A stretch of 64,000 bases of DNA from Sphingopyxis microcysteis (GCF_012274265.1 NZ_JAANYY010000003.1:372001-436000); one strand, 5' to 3'; shown: positions 1 to 8,021, counted from the stretch's first letter. The notes: generated by a model from the letters alone, not told the origin. Made by a program: numbers and translations.

Positions 1-170
1 GCTTCGGCGGTGAGCAGGTCATGTTTGCGCTTCAGCTGGTCGAACGACACCCCGCCCCGGACAAGATCGGTCTTTAGGGTGCTGAGCAACGCGTGCGTCA
101 CTTCGGTCGAGCAGAAGCTCGGGAGGCCCAAATAGCCCTCGCGTCGATATTGCTCCGCCCCGCCGGTCAT
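1..170 (-). CDS. Partial N-terminus of a possible phytanoyl-CoA dioxygenase-like protein
   Basis: The reading frame begins with an ATG at 170 and runs off the window edge after 56 codons. The start overlaps the recN stop codon in an ATGA arrangement, which suggests translational coupling with recN. The visible N-terminus contains YRREGYLGLPSF, which resembles the opening of phytanoyl-CoA dioxygenase (PhyH) family proteins, where an aromatic-GY(L/V)-x-LPGF stretch precedes the first helix. No iron-binding residues can be seen because those would lie beyond the edge. In many relatives the gene after recN is ligA, but this N-terminus does not look like a DNA ligase. The coding call is fairly safe; the family call is weak. 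Confidence 0.55.
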   Translation of the reverse strand, partial: MTGGAEQYRREGYLGLPSFCSTEVTHALLSTLKTDLVRGGVSFDQLKRKHDLLTAE

Positions 171-1834
171 ATCACCTCCAACAGCCTTTCCGCCTGCGCC
201 CGCGCTTCCTCGGTCACCTCGGCCCCCGACAGCATACGGGCGATTTCTTCGCGGCGTCCGGCTTCGTCGAGCGCGTGGACGCTGGTGCGCGTGACAACGC
301 CCTCGCTCGATTTGGCGATGATGAAATGCGCCGCGCCCTTTGCCGCCACCTGCGGGCTGTGCGTCACCGCAAGAAGCTGTTTTCCGGCGCCTGCCAGCCG
401 CGCCAGCCGTTCGCCGATCGCGCTCGCCACCGCGCCGCCGACGCCGCGGTCGATTTCGTCGAAGATAATCGTGTCGGCGCCGCCCTCTTCGGCGAGCGCG
501 ACCTTCAGCGCGAGGATGAAGCGCGACAATTCGCCGCCCGATGCGATCTTGGCGAGCGGCGCGAAGGGCGCGCCGGGGTTGGTCGAGATGAGGAATTCGA
601 CGCGGTCCATGCCGTCCGGTCCCCACCGCTCGGCGGGCAGCCGTTCGACCAGCGTCTGAAACCGCGCCGCGTCGAGCTTCAGCGGCACCAGCTCGCTCGC
701 CACCGCCGCATCGAGGCGGACCGCGGCCTTGCTGCGCTGGTCGGAGAGCGCGCTTGCCGCATGGGTATAGGCGGCAGCGGTTTCGGCCACCGCCGCTTCG
801 AGCTTTGCCAGCCCCGCGCTGCCGCCCTCGATCGCATCGAGCCGCGCCGCGAGCGTCCCGGTGAGTTCGGTGAGCTCGTCGGGCTGGACGCCATGTTTGC
901 GCGCCATGGCGCGCAGTTCGAACAAACGCGTCTCGGTCGCCTCGAGCCGTTCGGGATCATATTCCATCGCGCGCGCCGCTTCGTGGAGCTTGCCCTCGGC
1001 CTCGTCGGCCTCGATGATCGCGCGGTCAAGCGCCGCCAGCGCTTCGGCGAGCAGCGGGTGGTCGCCCGCCAGCCGGTCGAGCCGCCGCGCCGCGCCGCGG
1101 AGCTGCGCGGGACCGCTCTCGCTGCCCTCGAACGCTTCCATGATCGCGCCCAGGTCGCCCGCGAGCCGCTCGCCCTTCTGCATCGCTGCGCGCGCTTCCG
1201 AAAGTTCGGCGTCCTCGCCGGGCTGGGGGCCCAGCGCCTGCAGTTCGGCGACACAATGTTCGAGCCACTCGCGGTCGCGTTCGGCCTCCGAAATCGCGGC
1301 GCGCGCGGCGGCAAGCCGTGCCTCGGCAGCGCGCCATGCAACATGCGCCGCGGCGACCGCACCTGTGTTCGCGCGCGCATAGCTATCGAGCAGCACGCGG
1401 TGTCCGGCGGGCGCGAGCAGGCCGCGATCGTCATGCTGGCCGTGGATTTCGACCAGATGCCCGCCCACTTCGCGCAGCAGCGCCGCCGAACAGGGCTGGT
1501 CGTTCAAAAAGGCGCGGCTGCCACCGTCGGCTTTCAGCGTGCGGCGGATCAAGAGCGGCTCGCCCGGCTCGGGCGCAATCTCATTTTCGGCGAGCAGCAC
1601 GGCAAGCGGGGTTCCCGCCGCGGGGGCAACAAAACTGGCGGTGACCTGCGCCTGCCCGCTTCCCTGCCGCACCAGCGCGCTGTCGGCGCGCGCGCCGAGC
1701 GCAAGTCCCAGCGCGTCGAGCAGGATCGACTTGCCCGCCCCGGTCTCGCCCGTGAGCACCCCCAGCCCGCCCGCGAAATCGAGGTCGAGCCGTTCGATCA
1801 GAACGATGTTGGCGATGGACAAAGCGGTCAGCAC
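167..1834 (-). CDS. recN: DNA repair protein RecN
   Basis: RecN is an SMC-like ATPase that acts early in recombinational repair of double-strand breaks in the cytoplasm. The 555-residue product has the family's usual length. A Walker A motif GETGAGKS lies at residues 29-36, a long alanine- and glutamate-rich coiled-coil region fills the middle, and the ABC signature ASGGELSRF and Walker B IIFDEIDRGVGG are near the C-terminus. It lies 47 bp downstream of bamD, an arrangement common in Alphaproteobacteria, and its stop overlaps the start of the next gene. The ATG at 1834 gives the conserved MLTxLSIxNIVLIE opening, so the start is well supported. Confidence 0.97.
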   Translation of the reverse strand: MLTALSIANIVLIERLDLDFAGGLGVLTGETGAGKSILLDALGLALGARADSALVRQGSGQAQVTASFVAPAAGTPLAVLLAENEIAPEPGEPLLIRRTLKADGGSRAFLNDQPCSAALLREVGGHLVEIHGQHDDRGLLAPAGHRVLLDSYARANTGAVAAAHVAWRAAEARLAAARAAISEAERDREWLEHCVAELQALGPQPGEDAELSEARAAMQKGERLAGDLGAIMEAFEGSESGPAQLRGAARRLDRLAGDHPLLAEALAALDRAIIEADEAEGKLHEAARAMEYDPERLEATETRLFELRAMARKHGVQPDELTELTGTLAARLDAIEGGSAGLAKLEAAVAETAAAYTHAASALSDQRSKAAVRLDAAVASELVPLKLDAARFQTLVERLPAERWGPDGMDRVEFLISTNPGAPFAPLAKIASGGELSRFILALKVALAEEGGADTIIFDEIDRGVGGAVASAIGERLARLAGAGKQLLAVTHSPQVAAKGAAHFIIAKSSEGVVTRTSVHALDEAGRREEIARMLSGAEVTEEARAQAERLLEVI

Positions 1835-1881
1835 AGGCCGTCCTTACCGCAGAACAAAGGCAGAATCTATTCCCGGCGCAA

Positions 1882-2673
1882 TCAGGCGCTCGGCGCGTGC
1901 TTCTGCATCAGCTTGTACGCGCGCTCATACCATTCGTTGCCCGGATAGTTGGCGCCCAGCACCGCCGCCGACTTCTTCGCCTCGGCGGGAATGCCGAGCG
2001 ACAGATAGCATTCGGTCAGGCGGTACAGCGCCTCGGGCGCGTGGCTGGTCGTCTGATATTTGTCGACGACTTCGCGGAAGCGGATCGACGCCGCGAGCCA
2101 GTTCGAGCTGCGCTGATAGAAACGGCCGATTTCCATTTCCTTGCCCGCCAGATGGTCCTGCACCAGGTCGATCTTCAATCGCGCGTCGGCGGCATAGCGG
2201 CTGTCGGGATAGCGGCGGATCACCTCGCCCAGCGCGTTCGACGCCTGCTGGGTGATCTTTTGGTCGCGCGTCACATCGCTGATCTGCTCATAATAGCTGA
2301 GCCCGATGAGATAATAAGCGTAGGGCGCGTCCTTGTTGCCCGGATGGATCGCCAGGAAACGCTGCGCCGCCTCGATCGCGGGCGTATATTCGCGGTCCAT
2401 ATAGTAACTGAAGCTGCTCATCAGCTGCGCGCGGCGTGCCCAGGGCGAATAGGGGTGCTGACGCTCGACCTCGTCGAACAGCGCCGCGGCAACGCCATAT
2501 TGCTGGCGATCGAGGCGATCCTGCGCGGCGCGGTACAGCGTGTTGACGTCGCGCGCGACATAGCGCGTGTCTTTCTTGACCCCGGCGCCGCCACAGGCCG
2601 CCAGCATGGGGGTAATAACCAGAGCGGCAGCGAGCAGGCGCACGGCGGCGCGCGAAGGGGTGCGATGAGTCAT
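1882..2673 (-). CDS. bamD: Outer membrane assembly lipoprotein BamD
   Basis: BamD is an essential lipoprotein of the BAM complex that inserts beta-barrel proteins into the outer membrane. The chosen ATG at 2673 gives 263 residues with a signal peptide ending in a lipobox LAAC, lipidated Cys at residue 27. Upstream in-frame codons exist but would put extra residues ahead of the signal peptide. The mature part shows TPR-like helical repeats, including LYRAAQDRLDRQQYGVAAALFDEVERQHPYSPWA split over two helices and PDSRYAADA, typical of the YfiO/BamD family. It sits between a peptidyl-prolyl isomerase gene (62 bp) and recN (47 bp), consistent with an envelope-related cluster. Confidence 0.95.
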   Translation of the reverse strand: MTHRTPSRAAVRLLAAALVITPMLAACGGAGVKKDTRYVARDVNTLYRAAQDRLDRQQYGVAAALFDEVERQHPYSPWARRAQLMSSFSYYMDREYTPAIEAAQRFLAIHPGNKDAPYAYYLIGLSYYEQISDVTRDQKITQQASNALGEVIRRYPDSRYAADARLKIDLVQDHLAGKEMEIGRFYQRSSNWLAASIRFREVVDKYQTTSHAPEALYRLTECYLSLGIPAEAKKSAAVLGANYPGNEWYERAYKLMQKHAPSA

Positions 2674-2735
2674 GCGCGCGGTATAGCCACAGCGCCGATG
2701 AACGCAAAATAAATGATGGGTGGTTCGCCGCAGAT

Positions 2736-3452
2736 TTACGGCGCCTTTACCACGCACCCTTTCGGCGCATCGGCGGGCGCGGCAACGCGGCGCGCGGTCT
2801 TGATCGTGACCTGCGGCTCCAGCATCTGGCCCTTCATCACCCCCTCACCGGCCGTGGGCGAGATGGGCGCGTTGAAGATAGCCGCCGCGACATCGGCGCC
2901 GCTGACGATTTCGCCGAACACCGCAAAGCCCGCCCCGTCGCCGCCCGGTGCGTCGCTGTCGAACCCCTTGATGTCCGACAGCAGCAGGAAAAAATCGGTC
3001 GTGGCATCGCCGGGGTTCAGCCGCGCCATCGACAGCGCGCCCCTGCAGTTGGTCAGCCCGCTGGTCTTGGTCGGCTCGTGCGCGATCGGCGGGAAATTCT
3101 TGCGCGCATCGCCGCGATTTCCCGCCTGCACCAGCTGGTTCGCCGGCCCCCAGCTTTTGGTCGAACGATAGAATTTGAACCCGTCCATCCGCTTGGCATC
3201 GACATAGCGGAGGAAATTGGCGCTGGTCACCGGCGCCCGCTTGTTTTCGAGCCGCACGGTGATCGTGCCAAGGTCGGTGACCAGCGCAACATAGGGCCGC
3301 GTGTCGGGCGCGACGACCGGCACCGGCAAGGGCGGCGGCGGGGGCGGAGGCGCCATCATCGGCCGGACGGTCGGGCCGGTACCCGGCGGCGTGGTCACGA
3401 CGGCGGGACCAGCCTGCGCCGTCAGGGCGAGCGAAAGAAGGATCGTCAACAT
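2736..3452 (-). CDS. Exported cyclophilin-type peptidyl-prolyl cis-trans isomerase
   Basis: The 238-residue product begins with a signal peptide (MLTILLSLALTAQA, cleavage near residues 14-17), followed by a proline-rich linker with a run of seven prolines at about residues 34-40 and then a cyclophilin domain. Family motifs are visible: VTSANFLRYV, FKFYRS with the catalytic Arg, GALSMAR, DFFLLLSD and FAVFGEIVSG. It should catalyse proline isomerisation of proteins in the periplasm. The proline-rich spacer may hold the domain away from a membrane or the wall, which is inference. It is 62 bp upstream of bamD on the same strand, so the two may be co-transcribed and both serve outer-membrane protein folding. 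Confidence 0.92.
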   Translation of the reverse strand: MLTILLSLALTAQAGPAVVTTPPGTGPTVRPMMAPPPPPPPLPVPVVAPDTRPYVALVTDLGTITVRLENKRAPVTSANFLRYVDAKRMDGFKFYRSTKSWGPANQLVQAGNRGDARKNFPPIAHEPTKTSGLTNCRGALSMARLNPGDATTDFFLLLSDIKGFDSDAPGGDGAGFAVFGEIVSGADVAAAIFNAPISPTAGEGVMKGQMLEPQVTIKTARRVAAPADAPKGCVVKAP

Positions 3453-3633
3453 CCCCCGCTTATGATCCGATCGCCCATGGCACGAAAGCCGAAATTTGCC
3501 GCGCCCCGGCGGGGGTATCGCCCCCTGCGCGCCGACGCCGCGCCGTTTCTGATCTCAGGGGTCGTTGGAAAGGAACCGAAATCCGGCTAGGTCACACGCC
3601 AACTGCGCCACATGGACCACACAGGGGAAAAGC

Positions 3634-4308
3634 ATGCCCGATACGCCCGACCATGATCCAGCCCCCAGCGCCGCCGCCGCGACCGAGACCGCATCGCGCC
3701 TGCTCCGCTATCTGCCGCTGATCACGATCGCGCATTTCCTGATCGGCCTGCCCGCGCTGATCGCGTCGCTCGCGCTCGCTTGGTTTGCCTTTGTCCAGGC
3801 CGATGCGACGCAAAAGATGCAGACCGGCGGGGTGATGCCCTTCGTCACCTTTGGCACAAGCAACGGCGACGCGGACGGCAATCAGGATATTGCGCTGTCA
3901 CTGACGAACAATGGTGTCGGCCCCGCGATCCTCGGCCCCATCGAAATCCGATATGAAGGCAAGCCGATCGCCACGCCGCTCGAACTGCTGCGGGCGTGCT
4001 GCACCAACACCCCGGCGCAGGCGCTGCGTTTTTCCACCTCGCCGTCCAGCGGGGTGGCGGTACGCCCGGGCGAGACGCTCGAATTCATCAGCTTTCCGCG
4101 CAGCCCGGCATCCGAACAGGTGTGGCAGAAGTTCAACCGCGAACGGTGGAAGCTCAAGGTCCGTTCCTGCTATTGCTCGATCTTCAACGATTGCTGGGTG
4201 ACCGAGGGCATGCAGGGATTGCCAAGGGCGGTGAAAACATGCCCCGCCGACTGGACGCCCTACCGCGAAGACGCCGGAAACCGGATTGCCGGGATCGACG
4301 TCAAATAA
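3634..4308 (+). CDS. Hypothetical membrane-anchored protein
   Basis: No family was recognised. The ATG at 3634 follows an AGGGGAA ribosome-binding site, giving 224 residues; an in-frame ATG at 3565 has no such signal. The N-terminus (residues 1-20) is acidic and alanine-rich. Residues 23-55 form a hydrophobic region that could be one long or two short membrane segments. The remainder is a soluble, probably periplasmic domain starting with MPFVTFGTSNGDADG and containing cysteines in RACC, CYCSIF and DCW. The pattern LTNNGVGPA resembles immunoglobulin-like beta-sandwich openings in other membrane-anchored proteins, but this is a loose resemblance. It ends just before the ArsR operator, so it is not part of that operon. 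Confidence 0.8.
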   Translation: MPDTPDHDPAPSAAAATETASRLLRYLPLITIAHFLIGLPALIASLALAWFAFVQADATQKMQTGGVMPFVTFGTSNGDADGNQDIALSLTNNGVGPAILGPIEIRYEGKPIATPLELLRACCTNTPAQALRFSTSPSSGVAVRPGETLEFISFPRSPASEQVWQKFNRERWKLKVRSCYCSIFNDCWVTEGMQGLPRAVKTCPADWTPYREDAGNRIAGIDVK

Positions 4309-4309
4309 T

Positions 4310-4325
4310 TCAACCAAACGGTTGA
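4310..4325 (+). promoter_or_regulatory. Palindromic operator upstream of the ArsR gene
   Basis: TCAACCAAACGGTTGA is a perfect inverted repeat of 6-bp arms around AAAC. It overlaps the TTGACA promoter element. A related palindrome, AACCACATGGTT (4351-4362), covers the ArsR start codon. Both share AACC-N4-GGTT, so they are probably two sites for the adjacent repressor, giving autoregulation. The binding protein is inferred from position only. Confidence 0.6.
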
Positions 4326-4350
4326 CAATAAAATTGGCCACGTCATATTA
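4322..4350 (+). promoter_or_regulatory. Promoter of the ArsR-SRPBCC operon, probably leaderless
   Basis: A perfect -35 TTGACA (4322-4327) is followed by a 16-17 bp spacer and a -10-like CATATT/ATATTA (4344-4350). Transcription would begin about 6 bp later, at or next to the ATG at 4357. No Shine-Dalgarno sequence is present before that ATG, which fits a leaderless transcript. The promoter is flanked and overlapped by two palindromes likely bound by the repressor. Confidence 0.5.
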
Positions 4351-4356
4351 AACCAC

Positions 4357-4734
4357 ATGGTTGAACATGATTCGCTCGCTCTCGATACGATCTTCCACGC
4401 GCTCGGCGACGCAACGCGGCGCGCCATGCTCGGCGAGCTTGCCACCGGCGAGCGCAGCGTCGGCGACCTCGCCGCGCCCTTCGCCATGTCGCTCGCCGCG
4501 GCGTCGAAGCATATCAAGGTACTCGAGGGCGCGGGGCTGATCCGCCGCGACGTCCGCGGGCGCACCCATATCTGTAGCCTCGATCCGGCGCCGCTGATGT
4601 CGGCCGACCAGTGGCTCGGCATCTACCGCCGCTTCTGGACCGACCGCCTCGACACGCTCGAAGCGCTGCTGCGCGCGCCCAATTCGGGGACGCCTCCCGT
4701 CAAACCAACCCTCCCCGGGAAAGAAGGAGAATGA
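4357..4734 (+). CDS. ArsR-family winged-helix transcriptional repressor
   Basis: The 125-residue protein is a compact HTH_20/ArsR-type regulator: FHALGDATRRAMLGELATGE opens the domain across two helices, and SLAAASKHIKVLEGAGLIRR is the recognition helix plus wing. There is no metal-binding CXC motif in the usual alpha-3 position, so it is not likely to be a metal sensor; such paired regulators usually control a neighbouring SRPBCC gene. Palindromes before and across its start codon suggest it represses its own operon. Its stop overlaps the start of the downstream SRPBCC gene (ATGA), implying coupled translation. The ligand cannot be predicted. Confidence 0.92.
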   Translation: MVEHDSLALDTIFHALGDATRRAMLGELATGERSVGDLAAPFAMSLAAASKHIKVLEGAGLIRRDVRGRTHICSLDPAPLMSADQWLGIYRRFWTDRLDTLEALLRAPNSGTPPVKPTLPGKEGE

Positions 4735-5270
4735 CAATGACTATCATGACGACAGCCCAAGATTATGGCGTGGTCCGCGAGGATGCGACCCTCACCTTGG
4801 AGCGCCTGCTCCCCGGCCCGATCGAGCGCATCTGGTCCTATCTCGTCGACAGCGACCTGCGCCGCCAGTGGCTCGCCGCGGGCGCGATGGAGGAAAAGGT
4901 CGGCGCCGCGGTCGATCTCGTGTGGCGCAACGACGAGCTGACCGATCCCCCCGGCACCCGCCCCGAAGCCATGGGCGACGAGCATCGCATGACGTGCGAA
5001 GTGCTCGAATGCGACGCCCCGCACCGGCTGGCGATCAGCTGGGGCAGCACCGGCGGGGTAACCTTCACCCTGCAACCGCGGGGCGACGAGGTGCTGCTGA
5101 CGATCACCCACCACCGCGTGACCGACCCCGCCGTCCTGCTCAACGTCATCGCCGGCTGGCACGCGCATGTCGATGTGCTGGAGGCAAAGCTCCGCGGCAC
5201 GCAAGCCACCCCGCACTGGGACAATTTCGTGCGCCTGCGCGAGGTATATGCGGCGCGGCTGGTAGGCTGA
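4731..5270 (+). CDS. SRPBCC / AHSA1-like domain protein
   Basis: The ATG at 4731 overlaps the ArsR stop and follows a GAAGGAG ribosome-binding site, giving 179 residues. The fold family is START-like AHSA1: the opening LTLERLLPGPIERIWSYLVD, the central WLAAGAMEEKVGAAVDLVW and VTFTLQPRGDEVLLTITHHR strands, then a long C-terminal helix starting near NVIAGWHAHVDVLEAKL. These proteins have a deep hydrophobic pocket; the ligand of this one is unknown. ArsR-AHSA1 pairs are widespread in bacteria, and this one is co-transcribed from the operator-flanked promoter at 4322-4350. A terminator follows at 5292. Confidence 0.9.
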   Translation: MTMTIMTTAQDYGVVREDATLTLERLLPGPIERIWSYLVDSDLRRQWLAAGAMEEKVGAAVDLVWRNDELTDPPGTRPEAMGDEHRMTCEVLECDAPHRLAISWGSTGGVTFTLQPRGDEVLLTITHHRVTDPAVLLNVIAGWHAHVDVLEAKLRGTQATPHWDNFVRLREVYAARLVG

Positions 5271-5291
5271 TCGCCATGCACTAGTACAAAT

Positions 5292-5317
5292 GGGGCCGTG
5301 CGAGCGGCCCCTTTTTT
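5292..5317 (+). terminator. Rho-independent terminator after the ArsR-SRPBCC operon
   Basis: GGGGCCG and CGGCCCC form a 7-bp GC stem around a 6-nt loop, followed directly by TTTTTT. It lies 21 bp after the SRPBCC stop codon and before the next gene's promoter region. Confidence 0.85.
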
Positions 5318-5331
5318 GTCGCCAACCCGGA

Positions 5332-5357
5332 AACTGTTCTATATGGATAATACAGTT
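5332..5357 (+). promoter_or_regulatory. Candidate -10 region with interrupted dyad upstream of the hydrolase
   Basis: AACTGT (5332-5337) and ACAGTT (5352-5357) are inverted repeats flanking an AT-rich stretch with a GATAAT -10-like hexamer at 5346-5351. The hydrolase start is 17 bp further on. The dyad could be a repressor site; no regulator gene is adjacent, so this is tentative. Confidence 0.3.
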
Positions 5358-5374
5358 GGACGGGAAGGGCGACG

Positions 5375-6370
5375 ATGAAACGCAAATGGAAAATCACGCT
5401 TGGACTGCTGGGCGCGCTCGTTGTTGTCGGCGCGGGCGGCGCGGCGTGGATGATCGTCCAGCCGCCGAAACCGGCGCGGATCGTCGATGCGGGGCCCACC
5501 GGCCAGCGCGTGGCGAACAACGGCATTCTTGCCAATTATTTCCCCGCTCAGGGGTCCGGTCCCTCGCCCGCTATATTGCTGCTGGGCGGCTCCGAAGGCG
5601 GCCTGGGCAAGGACATGCACGCGCTGGCGCTGTTGCTGCAGGCGCAGGGCTATAACATACTGCAACTGGCGTATCACAACGCACCGGGAAAATCGGCCAA
5701 GCTCAAGAATATTCCGCTGGAGGATTTCTACAAAGGACTCGACTGGCTCAAGCAGCAGCCCGGGGTCGATCCCGGCCGGATCGGCATCATCGGCTATTCG
5801 AAGGGCGCCGAGGCAGGCTTGGTCGTCGCGACGCGCTATCCGGGGGTTCGCGCCGCGGTGCTCGGTATGCCGTCGAGCGTCGTGTGGGACGGCATGTCGG
5901 GCGAAAATTACATGTTCGGATCGTTCAGCTCGTCGTGGAGCGAAAAGGGCGAACCGCTGCCGCATCTCGCCTATAAGGGCCGACCCGGTGCCGACGGGCT
6001 GATGCCGGTATTCGTCAACGGCCTCAAGGAAGTGAACGCCAATCCCGCCGCCGTCATCCCGGTCGAGAAATTTCAGGGCAAGCTGATGCTCGTTTGCGGC
6101 GAGGCCGAAAAACTATGGCCCAGCTGCCCGATGACCGACCAGATCGTAGCGCGCGCCGCCAAGAATGCAGCGCCCGAGCCGATCGTGCTGCGATACCAGG
6201 ATGCCGGACATGGCGTGATGGGGGCGCCCTTTACCGACGCCAAGACGCGCCGAAACTGGGCACAGCTCGGCGGCACCGAAGCCGGCAATGCCGCGGCGCG
6301 CGCCGACAGCTGGGCCAAGATCCGCGCCTTCCTGCGCACCGAGCTGGGACCACAAGCCGCACCCGACTGA
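5375..6370 (+). CDS. Membrane-anchored alpha/beta hydrolase, acyl-CoA thioesterase (BAAT)-like
   Basis: The 331-residue protein starts with a short basic stretch and one hydrophobic segment (about residues 5-27), which is a signal anchor or uncleaved signal. The catalytic domain has ILLLGGSEGG as oxyanion loop and the nucleophile elbow GYSKGAE with Ser142; an acid (probably Asp) and the His in DAGHGVMGAPF near the C-terminus complete the triad. The SEGG and GYSKGAE motifs match the C-terminal catalytic domain of bile acid-CoA:amino acid N-acyltransferase / acyl-CoA thioesterases. The substrate is unknown and the predicted location is periplasmic, which makes a CoA ester an unlikely natural substrate. 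A GGGAAGGG ribosome-binding site precedes the ATG. Confidence 0.85.
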   Translation: MKRKWKITLGLLGALVVVGAGGAAWMIVQPPKPARIVDAGPTGQRVANNGILANYFPAQGSGPSPAILLLGGSEGGLGKDMHALALLLQAQGYNILQLAYHNAPGKSAKLKNIPLEDFYKGLDWLKQQPGVDPGRIGIIGYSKGAEAGLVVATRYPGVRAAVLGMPSSVVWDGMSGENYMFGSFSSSWSEKGEPLPHLAYKGRPGADGLMPVFVNGLKEVNANPAAVIPVEKFQGKLMLVCGEAEKLWPSCPMTDQIVARAAKNAAPEPIVLRYQDAGHGVMGAPFTDAKTRRNWAQLGGTEAGNAAARADSWAKIRAFLRTELGPQAAPD

Positions 6371-6427
6371 CGGGAGTTACCGCTAACCCGCCTTGCGGAC
6401 GCCGCCCCGCCCGATTACCCCTCGGCC

Positions 6428-7003
6428 ATGACCGCCGACAAGATCTTCATCAGCGCCAACGACCTCCTCGCCGATTCGCTGCGGCTGGGGATGCAGGTCA
6501 TCGATAGCGGGTTCAAACCGACCCACCTCGTCGGCATTTGGCGCGGCGGCGCGCCGGTCGGCATCGCGGTGCAGGAGCTGCTCGACTATCACGGCCAGCA
6601 TTGCGACCATATCGCGATCCGAACCTCATCCTACCACGGCATCGACCGGCAGGATCCCGAGGTGAAGGTGTTCGCCTTGGGCTATCTGATCGACACGCTC
6701 GATCCCGACGACCGGCTGCTGATCATCGACGATGTGTTCGATAGCGGCCGCAGCATCCGCGCCTTCATCGCCGAGCTCAAGGCGCGCTGCCGCCACAACA
6801 TGCCGCGCGACATCCGCATCGCGACCGTCTGGTTCAAACCCGGACGCAACGTCACCGACCTCCGTCCCGATTTCTTCGTTCACGAAACCGACCAGTGGCT
6901 GATCTTTCCGCACGAAATCGACGGGCTGACGATCGACGAAATCCGCCAGCACAAGCCCGAAGCGGCGATCATCCTGCGCGAGGAAGGACACGCCGGTGCC
7001 TGA
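6428..7003 (+). CDS. Phosphoribosyltransferase, probably hypoxanthine/purine type
   Basis: The 191-residue protein has a type I phosphoribosyltransferase fold. The PRPP-binding loop is LLIIDDVFDSGRS (residues 97-109), and LVGIWRGGAPVG near residues 34-45 is the pyrophosphate loop. It should transfer ribose-5-phosphate from PRPP to a nucleobase in the cytoplasm. Its 3' end overlaps the start of the downstream deaminase by 8 bp. If that enzyme turns adenine into hypoxanthine, this transferase would convert hypoxanthine to IMP, giving a two-step purine salvage operon. Base specificity cannot be read from the sequence alone. Confidence 0.88.
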   Translation: MTADKIFISANDLLADSLRLGMQVIDSGFKPTHLVGIWRGGAPVGIAVQELLDYHGQHCDHIAIRTSSYHGIDRQDPEVKVFALGYLIDTLDPDDRLLIIDDVFDSGRSIRAFIAELKARCRHNMPRDIRIATVWFKPGRNVTDLRPDFFVHETDQWLIFPHEIDGLTIDEIRQHKPEAAIILREEGHAGA

Positions 7004-8021
7004 CGGTTTCGCCTCCGCCGCCGACCGCGCCACCTTCATCGCCGCGCTGCCCAAGGCCGAACTGCACCTGCACATCGAAGGCTCGCTGGAGCCCGAGCTG
7101 ATGTTCGCGCTCGCGCAGCGCAATGGCGTCGCCATCCCCTTCGCCAATGTCGAAGAGGTCCGCGCCGCCTACGCCTTCTCGAACCTCCAGGATTTTCTCG
7201 ACATCTATTATCAGGGGATGGGCGTCCTGATCACCGAGCAAGACTTCTACGACCTCACCGCCGCTTACCTCGCTCGCGCGCATGCCGATGCGGTGCGCCA
7301 CGTCGAAATCTTCTTCGACCCGCAAGGGCATACCGCGCGCGGCGTTGCGTTCGGCACTGTGATCACCGGCATCACTCGCGCGCTCGACGATGCGCAGGCG
7401 CGTTTCGGCATCACCTCGAAACTGATCATGTGCTTCCTCCGCCACCTCAGCGAAGCCGACGCCGAGGCGACCCTCGACGAAGCAGTGCCATATCTGGGCC
7501 GCATCGACGGCGTCGGTCTCGACAGCTCCGAGGTCGGCCACCCGCCCGCCAAGTTCGAACGCGTCTTCGCGCGCGCCCGCACCCTCGACCTGAAGATTGT
7601 CGCGCATGCGGGCGAGGAAGGCCCGCCCGCCTATGTGTATGAAGCACTCGACCTGCTCCAGGTCGACCGCATCGATCATGGCAACCGCAGCCTCGAAGAC
7701 CCCGCCCTCGTCGCACGCCTCGCCGCCCGGGGCATCACGCTCACCGTCTGCCCGCTGTCGAACCTGAAGCTCTGCGTCGTCGACGACATCGCCGCGCACC
7801 CGCTGAAAACCATGCTGGACGCGGGACTGCACGCCACGGTGAACAGCGACGATCCCAGCTATTTCGGCGGCTATGTCAACGCCAACTATCAGGCCGTCGC
7901 CGACGCGCTCGACCTGTCGAGAGGCGACCTGCTGACCCTCGCGCGGAACAGCTTCACCGGGTCATTTCTGGATGACGCCGCAAAGGCGGCGCACCTCGCC
8001 GCGATCGACGCTTACGCCTGA
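6996..8021 (+). CDS. Adenine deaminase (adenosine deaminase superfamily, fungal Aah1/PA0148 type)
   Basis: This zinc-dependent amidohydrolase of 341 residues starts at a GTG that overlaps the preceding gene. Metal ligands are HLHIEG (His24, His26) at the start, HAGEEG in the middle and NSDDP near the end. Generic annotation would be adenosine deaminase. Two motifs instead match the group shown in Pseudomonas aeruginosa (PA0148) and fungi to act on the free base adenine: LEPELMFALAQRN after the HxH, and GLDSSEVGHPP, where true adenosine deaminases have a DLAGxE motif. The expected product is hypoxanthine plus ammonia. The adjacent phosphoribosyltransferase fits use of that product. The subtype rests on motifs recalled from the families. 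Confidence 0.88.
   Translation: MPDGFASAADRATFIAALPKAELHLHIEGSLEPELMFALAQRNGVAIPFANVEEVRAAYAFSNLQDFLDIYYQGMGVLITEQDFYDLTAAYLARAHADAVRHVEIFFDPQGHTARGVAFGTVITGITRALDDAQARFGITSKLIMCFLRHLSEADAEATLDEAVPYLGRIDGVGLDSSEVGHPPAKFERVFARARTLDLKIVAHAGEEGPPAYVYEALDLLQVDRIDHGNRSLEDPALVARLAARGITLTVCPLSNLKLCVVDDIAAHPLKTMLDAGLHATVNSDDPSYFGGYVNANYQAVADALDLSRGDLLTLARNSFTGSFLDDAAKAAHLAAIDAYA

Noticed and set aside
1-170. ligA as the gene downstream of recN
   Set aside because: Gene order in relatives suggested it, but the translated N-terminus lacks NAD-dependent ligase features and instead begins like a PhyH-type protein.
275-1948. Plus-strand frame of 557 codons across recN
   Set aside because: recN on the other strand has Walker A, Walker B and signature motifs; the plus-strand product is a shadow.
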